64,000 bases of DNA from JAKFDK01 sp036676195 (lineage in GTDB: Bacteria > Bacillota > Sulfobacillia > Symbiobacteriales > ZC4RG38). The notes below the pieces were generated by a model. That model made no database searches and was not told the DNA's origin. It saw nothing but the letters and a program-made list of their open reading frames with translations. This document shows, piece by piece, positions 34,915 to 44,003 of this stretch; position 1 is the first letter of the stretch, and each line of letters opens with the position of its first letter. A program made the position numbers and the translations under genes. The stretch covers positions 1 to 64,000 of the forward strand of contig JAKFDK010000137.1 of assembly GCA_036676195.1 (NCBI GenBank), in the 5' to 3' direction.

Positions 34915-36762
34915 ATGGGTACGCTTTCCCACGTGGGCGCGCCGCCGGCCGATGCCGGCCGCAGCGGCCTGTGGAGTTGGATCACCACCGTTGACCACAA
35001 ACGGATCGGCATTCTCTACCTGGTCACCGGCATGCTGGTGCTGATGGTGGGCGGCCTGGAAGCCCTGATGTTCCGCACCCAGTTGGCCGGGCCGGAACTG
35101 AAGATCATCGGCCCGGACCTGTTCAACCGGCTGGTGACCATGCATGGCCTGACCATGGTGTTCGGCGGGGTCATGCCCATCACCAGCGGCTTTATGAACT
35201 ATTTGCTGCCCCTGCAGATCGGGGCGCGCGATGTGGCCTTTCCCCGGCTGAACGCCCTCAGTTATTGGATCTACCTGTTCGCCGCCGTCTTCCTGTACAC
35301 CAGTTGGTTCCTGGGCGGCGCCCCGGCCCAGGGCTGGTTTGCCTACACCAGCCTCTCGACCAGCCAGTTTGCCGTTGACCAGGGTATGGACTTCTACGTG
35401 CTGGCCGCCATCCTGCTCGGCATCAGCTCTCTGGTGGCCGCCGTGAACTTTATTGTAACCATCTTCAACCTACGAACCAAAGGCATGACCCTGTTCCGGA
35501 TGCCGGTTTTCGTGTGGGCGACCCTGTTTACCTCGATTCTGCTCGCCATCTCCCTGCCACCCTTCACGGTCGACTTGATCCTGCTGCTCTTCGACCGCTG
35601 GTTCGGCACCGTCTTCTTCGATCCGGCGGCCGGCGCCAACCAGTTGCTGTGGCAGCACCTGTTCTGGATCTTCGGCCATCCGGAAGTGTATATCATGATC
35701 ATCCCGACCTTTGGCATCGTCACGGAGATCATCCCGGTCTTCTCCGGCAAGCCGCTGTTCGGCTACCTGCAGGCGGTGGGGGCGATGATGGTGCTGGTGG
35801 TGCTGTCCTATATGGTCTGGAGCCACCACATGTTCACCACCGGTATGGGTCCGGTCGTCAATTCCTTCTTTACCCTGGCCACCATGTCCATTTCGATCCC
35901 CACCGGCATCCTGATCTTTAACTGGCTGGGCACCATGTGGGGCGGCAAAATCCGTTTTACCGCCGCCATGCTGTTTGCCGTCGGCTTTCTGGCGCAGTTC
36001 ACCATTGGCGGCCTGACCGGCGTGATGCTGGCGGCCGGCCCGTCCGACTACCAGTTGCACGACACCTATTTCGTGATCGCCCATTTCCACTACGTGCTGG
36101 TGGGTGGCGCCCTGTTCGCCCTCTTCGGCGGCGCCTACTACTGGATGCCGAAGATGTTCGGCCGCCTGCTGAACGAACGGCTGGGCAGGTGGAACTTCTG
36201 GCTGGCCTTTGTGGGTTTCAACGCCACCTTCATGCCGCTGCACTTTGCCGGTCTGTACGGCCTGCCCCGCCGCGTATACACCTACTCGGCCGGCCTCGGC
36301 CTCGGGCCGTGGAACCTTGCCTCGACTATCGGCGCCTATCTGCTTGGTGTGGCCGTGCTGGTGTTCCTGTATAACGTGTTCGTCACCTTCCGCCAGCCGA
36401 AGGCGGCCATCGACAGTGACCCCTGGGATGCCCGCACTCTGGAGTGGTCCACCCCCACCCCGGTGCCGGAACACAACTTCACCCACCTGCCCGAGGCCCG
36501 TGGCCTGGATGCCTGGTGGGTGATGAAGGAGTCCGGGGCGGCGTCCGCACGCTCGACCGGCCGGCGCCAGATTCATATGCCGTCGCCCTCCTGCTGGCCG
36601 TTTATACTGGCCCTGTGCCTGATTACCGGCTCGTACGGCATGGTCTTCAAGGCCTATGTGGTGGCATCGGTCGGGTATCTGGCCGTAGTAGTGGCCATTT
36701 TCGCCATGGCCCTGGAGAGCACCGCCGGGTATCACATTGAGGTCGAGGAGGGACGGCGATGA
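34915..36762 (+). CDS. ctaD: Cytochrome c oxidase subunit I, A1-type
   Basis: A 615-residue haem-copper oxidase catalytic subunit with 12 or more membrane helices. The haem ligand appears in TMHGLTMVFGG. CuB and the cross-linked Tyr are in HPEVYIMIIP (His255, Glu257, Tyr259), then WSHHMFTTGM. The low-spin/high-spin haem ligands lie in AHFHYVLVGG. Glu257 marks the A1 subfamily with D- and K-channels. It reduces O2 to water while pumping protons. It starts 19 bp after ctaC and overlaps ctaE by four bases (ATGA). The C-terminal ~70 residues add two helices, as in other Bacillota caa3 enzymes. Confidence 0.96.
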   Translation: MGTLSHVGAPPADAGRSGLWSWITTVDHKRIGILYLVTGMLVLMVGGLEALMFRTQLAGPELKIIGPDLFNRLVTMHGLTMVFGGVMPITSGFMNYLLPLQIGARDVAFPRLNALSYWIYLFAAVFLYTSWFLGGAPAQGWFAYTSLSTSQFAVDQGMDFYVLAAILLGISSLVAAVNFIVTIFNLRTKGMTLFRMPVFVWATLFTSILLAISLPPFTVDLILLLFDRWFGTVFFDPAAGANQLLWQHLFWIFGHPEVYIMIIPTFGIVTEIIPVFSGKPLFGYLQAVGAMMVLVVLSYMVWSHHMFTTGMGPVVNSFFTLATMSISIPTGILIFNWLGTMWGGKIRFTAAMLFAVGFLAQFTIGGLTGVMLAAGPSDYQLHDTYFVIAHFHYVLVGGALFALFGGAYYWMPKMFGRLLNERLGRWNFWLAFVGFNATFMPLHFAGLYGLPRRVYTYSAGLGLGPWNLASTIGAYLLGVAVLVFLYNVFVTFRQPKAAIDSDPWDARTLEWSTPTPVPEHNFTHLPEARGLDAWWVMKESGAASARSTGRRQIHMPSPSCWPFILALCLITGSYGMVFKAYVVASVGYLAVVVAIFAMALESTAGYHIEVEEGRR

Positions 36763-37343
36763 GCAGCCACCCGGTCACGAACACGGGCGTGCCCAACCGC
36801 AAGCTGGCCTTCTGGGTGTTCATTGCCTCTGAAGCGATCTTCTTCGCCGCCCTGATCGGTGTGTACGTGTCGTACGCCGGCCTGAGCCTGAACGGGCCGT
36901 ACCCGCTGGATGTCTTTAACATCCCCCTGACCAGCGCCAGTACGTTTGTGCTGCTGATGAGCAGCCTGACCATGGTGCTGGCGGTGAGCAGCGCTGAACG
37001 GGATGACGCCGCCGGCGCCCGCCGCTGGCTACTGGGTACTGCCCTGCTGGGCCTGGCCTTTCTGGGCTTTCAGGTCTATGAGTTCACCCATTTTGTGGCA
37101 GAGGGACTGACCCTGGGCACGAACCTGTTCGGCTCGGCCTTTTATACGCTAACCGGCTTTCACGGCGCCCACGTGGCCGGCGGTGTCCTGTGGCTGCTGG
37201 GGTTGCTGGGCCACTCCTTCAAGAGCGGTCTCACCCGGGAGCGGGCGCTGGACGTTGAGGTGGCCGGGCTGTACTGGCACTTTGTCGATGTGGTCTGGAT
37301 CGTGATTTTCACAGTGGTGTATCTGCTGGAACTCGCACACTAG
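36759..37343 (+). CDS. ctaE: Cytochrome c oxidase subunit III
   Basis: A 194-residue membrane protein with about five helices. The CoxC signatures are FWVFIASEAIFFAALIGVY at the N-terminus, FTHFVAEGLTLGTNLFGSAF, YTLTGFHGAHVAGGVLW, then YWHFVDVVWIVIF. The short length without the first two helices is usual for Bacillota caa3 oxidases. Its ATG overlaps the ctaD stop, so translation is coupled. Confidence 0.95.
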   Translation: MSSHPVTNTGVPNRKLAFWVFIASEAIFFAALIGVYVSYAGLSLNGPYPLDVFNIPLTSASTFVLLMSSLTMVLAVSSAERDDAAGARRWLLGTALLGLAFLGFQVYEFTHFVAEGLTLGTNLFGSAFYTLTGFHGAHVAGGVLWLLGLLGHSFKSGLTRERALDVEVAGLYWHFVDVVWIVIFTVVYLLELAH

Positions 37344-37362
37344 CCAGGTAAAAGGGGAGAGC

Positions 37363-37659
37363 ATGACCATGCAGGCCGACAACCACGGGCAGCCGCACGT
37401 GCCGACCCGGACTTATGTGCTGGTGGGCCTGTTCCTGGCGGTAATGACCGCCCTGGAGATCGCCGTGCCATATACCGCCGCCCTGAAGCGGGCGATGGTA
37501 CCGATTCTGCTGTTCCTGGGTGCTGTGAAGTTCGTGACCGTCGCCGCTTTCTTTATGCACCTGAAGTTTGATCGCAAGGTGCTGAGCTGGGTCTTCGGCG
37601 CAGGCGTGTTCCTGGCCACTGCCCTGGGCCTGGCCCTGATGGTGGTACTGCGGGTCTGA
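37363..37659 (+). CDS. ctaF: Cytochrome c oxidase subunit IV (CtaF/CyoD-like)
   Basis: A 98-residue small subunit with three membrane helices. TYVLVGLFLAVMTALEIAV and VKFVTVAAFFMHLKFD match the bacterial subunit IV family. AAAAGGGGAGAGC precedes the ATG. It is thought to assist CuB assembly and stability of the complex; position fourth in the operon is standard. Confidence 0.92.
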   Translation: MTMQADNHGQPHVPTRTYVLVGLFLAVMTALEIAVPYTAALKRAMVPILLFLGAVKFVTVAAFFMHLKFDRKVLSWVFGAGVFLATALGLALMVVLRV

Positions 37660-37700
37660 CCACCAACCCCAGCTACCTGCGATTGAAGGGGGGGATCCTG

Positions 37701-38546
37701 GTGCTGGCGCAACTGCAACACCATGGGTTCCAGGCCCTGTGGCATCCGGACTTGCTGGCAGCTCTGCTTGTCGTTTATGTGGCCTATCTGCTGGTCGTGT
37801 GCCTGGGCTACCGCTACGCTGTCCGGGCCCGGCCCCCCGGCCCGACCCGGGTGCTGGCCTTTGGCCTGGGATTGCTGGCTGTATACGTTGCGGAAGGGAC
37901 GCCACTGCACATCCTGGCGGAACAGTATCTGTTCAGTGCCCACATGCTGCAACATCTGCTGCTGGCCCTGATCATGCCGCCCCTGCTGCTGCTGGGTCTG
38001 CCGGGCTGGCTGCTGCGCCCGTTGCTGCGGCAGCCGGCCGTCCGGCGGGGGGCGGAAATCCTCTTCCACCCCCTGGTGGGACTGCTGGCTTTTAATCTGG
38101 TGTACTCCCTCTACCACTGGCCGGTGTTTTACCAGGCCGGCCTGCGCCTGCCGGCGCTGCATGTGCTGCAGCACGGACTGCTGATCAGCACCGCCCTGAT
38201 CATGTGGTGGCCAGTGGCCGCTCCGGTGCGGGCCCTGCGCCTGCCCGAGGGCCTGCAGATCCTCTACCTGTTCGGTCAGGGCGTCGCACAGTTGCTGGTG
38301 TTTGCCATGATCACCTATGCCGACCACGTGATCTACCCCTGGTACGCCCACGCGCCCCGGTTGCTGCACCTGCTGTCTGCGCGCGAGGACCAGGCCCTGG
38401 CCGGGTTCATCATGAATGTCGGCGGGCTGGCCGTGTTCATTCCCGCCCTGCTGCTGGCCTACCGGCGCTGGGTCCGGCGTGAGGTGGAGCGCTTCCCGCT
38501 CTACCCAGACCCACCCGGCGCCACCGAAGCGGCCTCGGACCGGTGA
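37701..38546 (+). CDS. ctaG: caa3 oxidase assembly protein CtaG
   Basis: A 281-residue membrane protein with about seven helices and a recurring His pattern (EGTPLHILAEQYLFSAHM, LQHLLLALIMPPLL, NLVYSLYHWPVFY, HVLQHGLLI, ITYADHVIYPWYA). This is the Bacillus-type CtaG (Caa3_CtaG) family needed to form active caa3 oxidase, not the Cox11-type CtaG. GTG at 37701 is chosen because AAGGGGGGGATC lies just before it; a TTG at 37683 is also in frame but overlaps that site. It is the last gene of the operon, with a terminator at 38614. Confidence 0.92.
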   Translation: MLAQLQHHGFQALWHPDLLAALLVVYVAYLLVVCLGYRYAVRARPPGPTRVLAFGLGLLAVYVAEGTPLHILAEQYLFSAHMLQHLLLALIMPPLLLLGLPGWLLRPLLRQPAVRRGAEILFHPLVGLLAFNLVYSLYHWPVFYQAGLRLPALHVLQHGLLISTALIMWWPVAAPVRALRLPEGLQILYLFGQGVAQLLVFAMITYADHVIYPWYAHAPRLLHLLSAREDQALAGFIMNVGGLAVFIPALLLAYRRWVRREVERFPLYPDPPGATEAASDR

Positions 38547-38613
38547 CAGGTGGTTCAGGTCACAGACTCCACCGGTCGCCTCACCCTGGTCAGCCACTGA
38601 GCAAACGAAATGG

Positions 38614-38643
38614 GCCCCCATCACGACTCCGACGTGATGGGGG
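38614..38643. terminator. Bidirectional hairpin between ctaG and the oxidoreductase gene
   Basis: GCCCCCATCACG / CGTGATGGGGGC stem, 12 bp, without a clear T-run. It separates two convergent transcription units. Confidence 0.7.
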
Positions 38644-38664
38644 CTCCATTCTGCGGCAGTCACG

Positions 38665-39300
38665 CTAGTAAGCGACAGTGAACCGCCTGCGGACATGGCG
38701 GGGATTCTCTGCTTCGTCCAGCAATGCAATAGCATAGTCTTCGGCCGAGATCCGGCTTTCGCCCTGATCGTCCACCAGGAGCTGGTCCAGGCCAGTACGG
38801 TACTGTCCGGTTCGCTCGCCGGGAGCGATCATCGCCGCAGGACTGAGGCTGGTCCACTCCAGGTCGGCCGCGCGCAGCACGGCCAGGGCGTCACGATGCG
38901 CCAGCGCAACCTCCCGGATGAACTCGGGAAACTCAGGGGTGTCCACCAGTTGCACGCCCGGGGCAACCTCCAGGCTGCCGGCCCCGCCAACGACCAGGAG
39001 ACGCGAAACGCCGGACTGTTTCACACCCTCCACCAGTGCCCGAGTCGCCTCCACCAGCGCCCGTTCCTGTCCATTCCCGAGTTTCGGGCCAATCGCGCTG
39101 ATCACGACATCATGGCCGGCGGCGGCTGCAGCAACGCTTTCCGGACTGAAAGCATCTCCCTGTGCGATCCGCAGATTCTCCTGCTGCTGCACCCGGGCGG
39201 GATCGCGGGCAATGGCGGTCACCTGGTGCCCCCGCGTCAGTGCTTCCTGGAGGACCCGCTGTCCGATCATCCCCGTGGCTCCGACCAAAGCTATTTTCAC
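38665..39300 (-). CDS. NAD(P)-binding Rossmann-fold oxidoreductase (YwnB-like)
   Basis: A 211-residue atypical short-chain dehydrogenase of the NmrA/BVR-B-like group. The N-terminal ALVGATGMIGQRVLQEA is the GxxGxxG nucleotide-binding motif; DVVISAIGP and LLVVGGAGSL follow. No catalytic YxxxK is evident, as usual in this group. GTG at 39300 has AAGGATGAG upstream and lies 3 bp after the Rrf2 gene. The same Rrf2-plus-oxidoreductase pair occurs in Bacillus as ywnA-ywnB, so it is likely the regulated target of its neighbour, perhaps in electrophile or oxidative stress. Confidence 0.85.
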   Translation of the reverse strand: MKIALVGATGMIGQRVLQEALTRGHQVTAIARDPARVQQQENLRIAQGDAFSPESVAAAAAGHDVVISAIGPKLGNGQERALVEATRALVEGVKQSGVSRLLVVGGAGSLEVAPGVQLVDTPEFPEFIREVALAHRDALAVLRAADLEWTSLSPAAMIAPGERTGQYRTGLDQLLVDDQGESRISAEDYAIALLDEAENPRHVRRRFTVAY

Positions 39301-39303
39301 GCT

Positions 39304-39738
39304 TCACTCATCCTTCAGGTTCGTGTTGAATTGCACAATCTGTTGCAGTGTCATCCGAGCGAGTCTGTCCTCCATCGCCTTTTGCGCCTCGCCAAAGAAT
39401 GTCTCCAATGTCGTCTGGATGTTTCGCCCAATCGGGCATTCCGGGTTTGGCCGTTCATGGATTGAGAAGAGCGTTTCGCCGCCTTCCACGGCCCGGTAGA
39501 CATCCAGGAGTGTCATCTCTGATAAGGGTCTGGCGAGGCGAACGCCAGAAACTCCTTTCTGCGTCTGCACCAGACCGGCTTTCCGAAGCACACCGGTGAC
39601 GTTACGAACCACCACCGGGTGAACCCCGATGCTTCCGGCCATAAACTGCGACGTCATCGCACTGCCGGTGTCCCGCTCCGCTCCGATCAGGGTCAAAATG
39701 TGGACTGCAATGGCCAGGCGGCTTGTAATGATGTTGAT
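39304..39738 (-). CDS. Rrf2-family regulator (YwnA-like) with a non-AUG/GUG/UUG start
   Basis: About 144 residues. The N-terminal SRLAIAVHILTLIG and the helix-turn-helix segment AGSIGVHPVVVRNVTGVLRK, then wing KGVSGVRLARP, are Rrf2. The Fe-S cysteine cluster of IscR/NsrR is absent (only one Cys, in PECPIG), so it is of the CymR/YwnA-type without cluster. A sigma-A promoter (-35 39785-39780, -10 39762-39757) lies downstream of the nearest in-frame ATG at 39846, so that ATG is not in the transcript. After the promoter come AGGAGG (39748-39743) and then GTA-ATC-AAC-ATC-ATT. The start must be AUC (39738 or 39732) or AUU (39729); 39738 is shown but not proven. Confidence 0.82.
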   Translation of the reverse strand: MNIITSRLAIAVHILTLIGAERDTGSAMTSQFMAGSIGVHPVVVRNVTGVLRKAGLVQTQKGVSGVRLARPLSEMTLLDVYRAVEGGETLFSIHERPNPECPIGRNIQTTLETFFGEAQKAMEDRLARMTLQQIVQFNTNLKDE

Positions 39739-39752
39739 TACACCTCCTACCC

Positions 39753-39785
39753 TGTAATCATAGTGTTTACAAGAGCAGTCGTCAA
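39753..39785 (-). promoter_or_regulatory. Promoter and probable autoregulatory operator of the Rrf2 pair
   Basis: -35 TTGACG, 17-bp spacer, -10 TATGAT. An inverted repeat TGTAA-N9-TTACA (39771-39753) covers the -10 element, the expected place for self-repression by the Rrf2 protein. Confidence 0.75.
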
Positions 39786-39879
39786 GGGAAAGGCACAGCC
39801 GACCGGCCGGCCAGTGGGTATCCCGGACCGAGAAAACCAGGTCCATCGCCCCCGGCCCCGCACCGTCAGAGAAGACGAA

Positions 39880-39927
39880 TCAGGCAGAGGCTGCTCCCTC
39901 CCGGAGACGGCCTCTGCCTGATTCTGT
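39880..39927 (-). terminator. Terminator-like hairpin after dynA
   Basis: A 15-bp perfect stem GAATCAGGCAGAGGC / GCCTCTGCCTGATTC with an 18-base G+C-rich loop. The minus-strand tail is only weakly T-rich. Confidence 0.65.
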
Positions 39928-39961
39928 CCAAACCATGCCATGTACCGGCGGCGCGCAAGGT

Positions 39962-42900
39962 CTATACCGCCGGACCGTCCACACCGTCATCCAGGTGCTG
40001 CTGAAGCCGCTGCAAGATCGCCTCCAGATCGCCCACTTCGCCCGCCCCGGTCAACGCCGCCGTCAGCCCCCGCACATGGTCCGCCACGGCGGCGGTCAGT
40101 TCAGCCTTCAAGTCTGCCACCCGTTGCGCAAAAGCGTTGCCGTACCAGCCGGCCAGCACTGCGCGGGCGCTGGCCAGGTAGGCGGCCACCGGCTCTTCGA
40201 GCGCCTTGGCCAGTTCCTCGCCGAGCTGGTTCCGGCCGCCGCCGGCGAAAAAGTGCTCCGGGTTGCGGAACAGGCCCAACAGCTTCTGGAACAGTTCCGG
40301 CCTCAGGTGCTCCTGCCCATCGCTGAAGGCCGGAACCGGTGGGTGGACGGGGCTGTATGGCGGGCTGCTCCAATCGGGCAGGTGACGGCCAATGGCAGTG
40401 GTGGCGCGCCCGGCCACCCGCTCCGCCTGCCTGTTCACCGTATTTTCCACCCGCAGGGCGGTGGCCCGCATCTCCTCTGCCAGGTCGAAGGCGACAAACT
40501 GCGTCACCTCACGCAGCGCGTCCTGGAGGGCGCGCCTGAGGTCAGGGGCGTCGCGCCGCAAAACCGACGGATGGAAGGCCTGTGTGAACCCGTCCCGGAA
40601 GCGTTCCAGCAGCACCCGCCGCCTTACGTAGTAGAGCAGTTCGTCGATTTCCCGCTCCACTTCGCCTGCCTCCGGCCCTGTTTCCAGCGCCGCCAGGGCA
40701 GCCGTGCCCCTGTCGGCGGCGGCCTGCAACTCCTGCAGCCGCCTGGCCCGGGCGCCCGCGTCTTCCCTGGCGGCTTCCAGCCACCCGGCCACGGTCCGGG
40801 CACTGCGCCGGAGTTCGGCCATGGCCGCGTCAACAGCCATCTGGCTCAGGTCAGTCACGACAAAACGGTAGAATTCCGTTTCGAAACGCTCCATCCCCGC
40901 CACCCGCAGCCCGGTGGCAACAGTCCCGGCGGGGTCGGCGGGGCCGCCCAGACGCTCCCGGAGTCTGCCGGCGAGGTTCGGGGGCAGGACCTCGGCCGCC
41001 AGCAGGCGGCTCCACAGCGCCGTCTGACTGGAAATGGGAAAGATCCGGGCCTGGCGGATGCCGCAGGCCTGCAGGTTCTGGCGTACATGCCCGACAACCA
41101 GTTCCAGCTCCGACTCATCGGCAGCCAGGTCAGCGGCGTTGATCAGGAAGAACATTTTGTCGAGGGTAAAGGAGTCCTTCACCCGCCCCAACTGGGTCAG
41201 GAAGGTACTGTCGGCGCGGGAGAAAGCGTGGTTGTAGTAGGTGACGAACAGGATGGCGTCGGCATTCTTGATGTAGTCGAAGGCTACGTCCGTGTGGCGT
41301 GCGTTAATCGAATCCGCTCCCGGCGTATCCACCAGTGTTATGCCCTGCCGCGTCACCGGGCAGTCCACGTACACCGTGATCTCGGCCACGAAACAGGCAC
41401 GCTGCTCGTCGGCCACCAGGGAGGCGAACTGCTCCAGGTCGGCGGCCTCGGCGCGCCCAAGGGAGTGCCGCACGGCCTCATACCCGCGCGCCGCAGCCGC
41501 CAGAAAGGCAGCGTGCGGCTTGGCATGGGGCGCCGTCGCCGCTCCGCTCTGCCTGGCCGCGGCCGCCAGGTCTGCCGCCATGTCGCCGGTGGCGGGCAGG
41601 CCCAGGGCAGCCAGCGCCCGCTCCATCTCCAACCGCAACTGCTCCGGGTTTTTCCACACCACGTGCACGTGCCCGTGCGGCCGTTCCGGGGTCGGCGGGG
41701 TAATGCGGGTGATCACGGCCGTGGTGGGGTTGGGCGAAACCGGCAGCAGGTGCATGCCCATCAGGGCATTGGCAAAGGAAGATTTGCCGGCGCTGAAGGC
41801 ACCGAACAGGGCCACCGTGAACCGGCTTTCCTGCAGGCGCTGCGCCCGCTGCTCCAGGTCGACGGCCGTGCGGGCCATTCCGGGCAGGGGGGCGAGCAGG
41901 CTGGCGGCGTCCAGCAGGCGGCTGGCCGTATTCTGCCGCATCATCTGCCCCTGCACGGCGGCGGCCGGAGTGGCGGCCGGGATGGCGGTCGCCGTCAGAT
42001 TTCCGGCGGCCCGTGCCCGGGCCACCCCCAGGGGCTGCTGCACACCCGGCTGCGGCGCCGTGGCGGCCGCCGGCGCCGCGCCTTCCGCCGCCCCGTCCGC
42101 GGGCTCCGGACGGGCGGCAGGGTTTTCGCCCAGCACGGCGGACCAGACCGCCCGGTAGGCTTCGACTGCCTGATCCATCTCGGTCAGCCGGTCTCTGGCG
42201 GCAAGGGCCTGCACCAGGCGGGCCTCTTCGGCCTGGAACGGCTCGGCCTCCCGCTGGGCGCGGGCGCCCGCCAGGGTGGCTGCCTGATCCACCAGTGGCC
42301 GGATCGCCTGCCGGTAACGCCGCTGGATCTCCTCGGCCACATCCTTGATGTACTGAAAGAAGTACTGGGGGGCGACCAGCGACTGCGGCTTGACCAGATC
42401 CGCCAGCATATCTGCCCCCAGGTCGACCGCAAGGGCCCTGACTTCAGCCTCGTAGGCCTCGTTCCGGCCGGCCTGCTCTTCGCCGAACCGCAGGAACAGG
42501 TCCTGCACGTGCCAGTGGATATGGGCCGTCGCCTTCTCGGCCAGGTCTGCCTGGAGGGCGTGCAGACGGCGTTCCATCTCCGCCTTCGTCTTGCCCGCCG
42601 ACCCGAAGAAACCGACGCGGAAATTGGGTTTGCGGGCTTCCAGATAGCGCTCTGCCAGTTCCTTGGTGGCAAAAGGGAAAAGCGGCGCGTTGGCCAGGGT
42701 GGCGCCCACGTCCTGGTTCAGTTTGTGGATGGCCTCGTCCGGCCGCCGGGCCAGGCGCTCCAGTTCAGCCGCCACCCCCGCCCGGCGCAGGTGCGGGTCG
42801 GGTTCGCCGGCCCGGGCTGCCAGCAGCAGCCGGTCCCGGTCGGCAGCCGCGGCCTGCGCCCGCAGGCGCTCCTCCTCTTGCATCAGGTGGGCGGCGGAGT

Positions 42901-43732
42901 TCCACACGCCGGAGACCAGGAGTTGCTCCTGGCTCAGGCCCAGGGCATGCAGGGCGGCCACCAGGTCACCCCATTCGTTCAACGGGTGATCGGGCTCCCG
43001 CAGGCTGATGAAGAAGAGCCGTTCCGGGTGCACGCCCCAGGCGGCGAATGCCTGGGCGACAGACTGGCGGAACTGGGCAAACGGCAACTCCAGATCGACA
43101 TGTTTGTCGATCTGATTGACGATCAGGTAGAGCGGCTTGCCCCATTCAGCCAGGGCGCGGGTAAACTGCAGGTTCACCTCGGACTGGACATGGTTGTAGT
43201 CCATCACATAAAACACGGCATCGGCCATGTACAGGGCCGATTCTGTGACCACCCGGTGGGCCTCGTCGGTGGAGTCGATCCCGGGCGTGTCCATCAGCCA
43301 CAGCCCGGCGGGCACATGCGCGAGGGGGTAGCGGATTTCCACCGCTGCCACCTCATCGCCGTCGGCACACAGCGCAGACAGGCGGTGCAGGTCAGACGCC
43401 GGGAGGTGCACATCGCCCCGCTGACGGAAGCTCACTGTGGCGCCGGCCTCCCCGTGCCGGATCAGTACCTGGTTGGCACTGGTGGGAATCGGGCTCGAGG
43501 GCAGGATCTGGCTGCCGGCCAGCCGGTTGACCAGCGTGGACTTCCCGGCCGAAAAGTGGCCGCAGAACGCCAGGACGCACTGGTGCTGTTGCAGCTTCTC
43601 GCCCAGCAGCCCCAGACGCTGCGCCGGCTGCTCCCCGATCCCGACCTCCCGCAACCGGGACAGCCGCCCCGCCAACTCCAGCCGCGCTCCCTCTGCCGGA
43701 GACAGTCCCGTCGTGGTCGGTACCGCAGACAT
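39962..43732 (-). CDS. dynA: Double-module bacterial dynamin-like GTPase
   Basis: A 1256-residue protein made of two head-to-tail dynamin modules, the architecture of Bacillus subtilis DynA (about 1190 aa). First GTPase: P-loop GHFSAGKS at 58-65, DTPGIDS, and NQID. Second GTPase (from about residue 640): GAFSAGKS, DTPGADS and NAAD. Long helical stalk regions follow each. DynA tethers and fuses membranes and protects against membrane damage and phage lysis. The ATG at 43732 is preceded by AGGTGG; the longer frame to 43807 has no site and would cross the palindrome at 43750-43770. It is monocistronic. Confidence 0.9.
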   Translation of the reverse strand: MSAVPTTTGLSPAEGARLELAGRLSRLREVGIGEQPAQRLGLLGEKLQQHQCVLAFCGHFSAGKSTLVNRLAGSQILPSSPIPTSANQVLIRHGEAGATVSFRQRGDVHLPASDLHRLSALCADGDEVAAVEIRYPLAHVPAGLWLMDTPGIDSTDEAHRVVTESALYMADAVFYVMDYNHVQSEVNLQFTRALAEWGKPLYLIVNQIDKHVDLELPFAQFRQSVAQAFAAWGVHPERLFFISLREPDHPLNEWGDLVAALHALGLSQEQLLVSGVWNSAAHLMQEEERLRAQAAAADRDRLLLAARAGEPDPHLRRAGVAAELERLARRPDEAIHKLNQDVGATLANAPLFPFATKELAERYLEARKPNFRVGFFGSAGKTKAEMERRLHALQADLAEKATAHIHWHVQDLFLRFGEEQAGRNEAYEAEVRALAVDLGADMLADLVKPQSLVAPQYFFQYIKDVAEEIQRRYRQAIRPLVDQAATLAGARAQREAEPFQAEEARLVQALAARDRLTEMDQAVEAYRAVWSAVLGENPAARPEPADGAAEGAAPAAATAPQPGVQQPLGVARARAAGNLTATAIPAATPAAAVQGQMMRQNTASRLLDAASLLAPLPGMARTAVDLEQRAQRLQESRFTVALFGAFSAGKSSFANALMGMHLLPVSPNPTTAVITRITPPTPERPHGHVHVVWKNPEQLRLEMERALAALGLPATGDMAADLAAAARQSGAATAPHAKPHAAFLAAAARGYEAVRHSLGRAEAADLEQFASLVADEQRACFVAEITVYVDCPVTRQGITLVDTPGADSINARHTDVAFDYIKNADAILFVTYYNHAFSRADSTFLTQLGRVKDSFTLDKMFFLINAADLAADESELELVVGHVRQNLQACGIRQARIFPISSQTALWSRLLAAEVLPPNLAGRLRERLGGPADPAGTVATGLRVAGMERFETEFYRFVVTDLSQMAVDAAMAELRRSARTVAGWLEAAREDAGARARRLQELQAAADRGTAALAALETGPEAGEVEREIDELLYYVRRRVLLERFRDGFTQAFHPSVLRRDAPDLRRALQDALREVTQFVAFDLAEEMRATALRVENTVNRQAERVAGRATTAIGRHLPDWSSPPYSPVHPPVPAFSDGQEHLRPELFQKLLGLFRNPEHFFAGGGRNQLGEELAKALEEPVAAYLASARAVLAGWYGNAFAQRVADLKAELTAAVADHVRGLTAALTGAGEVGDLEAILQRLQQHLDDGVDGPAV

Positions 43733-43749
43733 TTCATTACCACCTAAGT

Positions 43750-43770
43750 CTATTGTTCCTATAACAATAG
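43750..43770. promoter_or_regulatory. Palindrome in the dynA leader
   Basis: CTATTGTT-CCTAT-AACAATAG, a perfect 8-bp inverted repeat about 18 bp upstream of the start codon. It may be an operator or an mRNA hairpin near the ribosome binding site. Confidence 0.45.
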
Positions 43771-44003
43771 CACATGGGATAACTCCTTCGGTACGTGATC
43801 TGCGCACCCATCATCACCACCGGGCCCGGCGCCGCCGTGTGGATCGGAGTATGTGTCGACATCAGAAAGGGCTATAGATACTTCTCCGAGCCGGGGCGGG
43901 CCGACTATGGGGACAGGGGCGACTGGCAAGCTGGCCATCAAGCCCAGCCGTTGAACAGGCGCCGGGCCATGCTGGGGCCGAACCGAAGTATCTTGACCCA
44001 CTT

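Noticed and set aside
39935..43747. A 1270-codon plus-strand frame antisense to dynA
   Set aside because: Same G+C shadow effect; the dynamin frame has clear GTPase motifs and the opposite frame has none.
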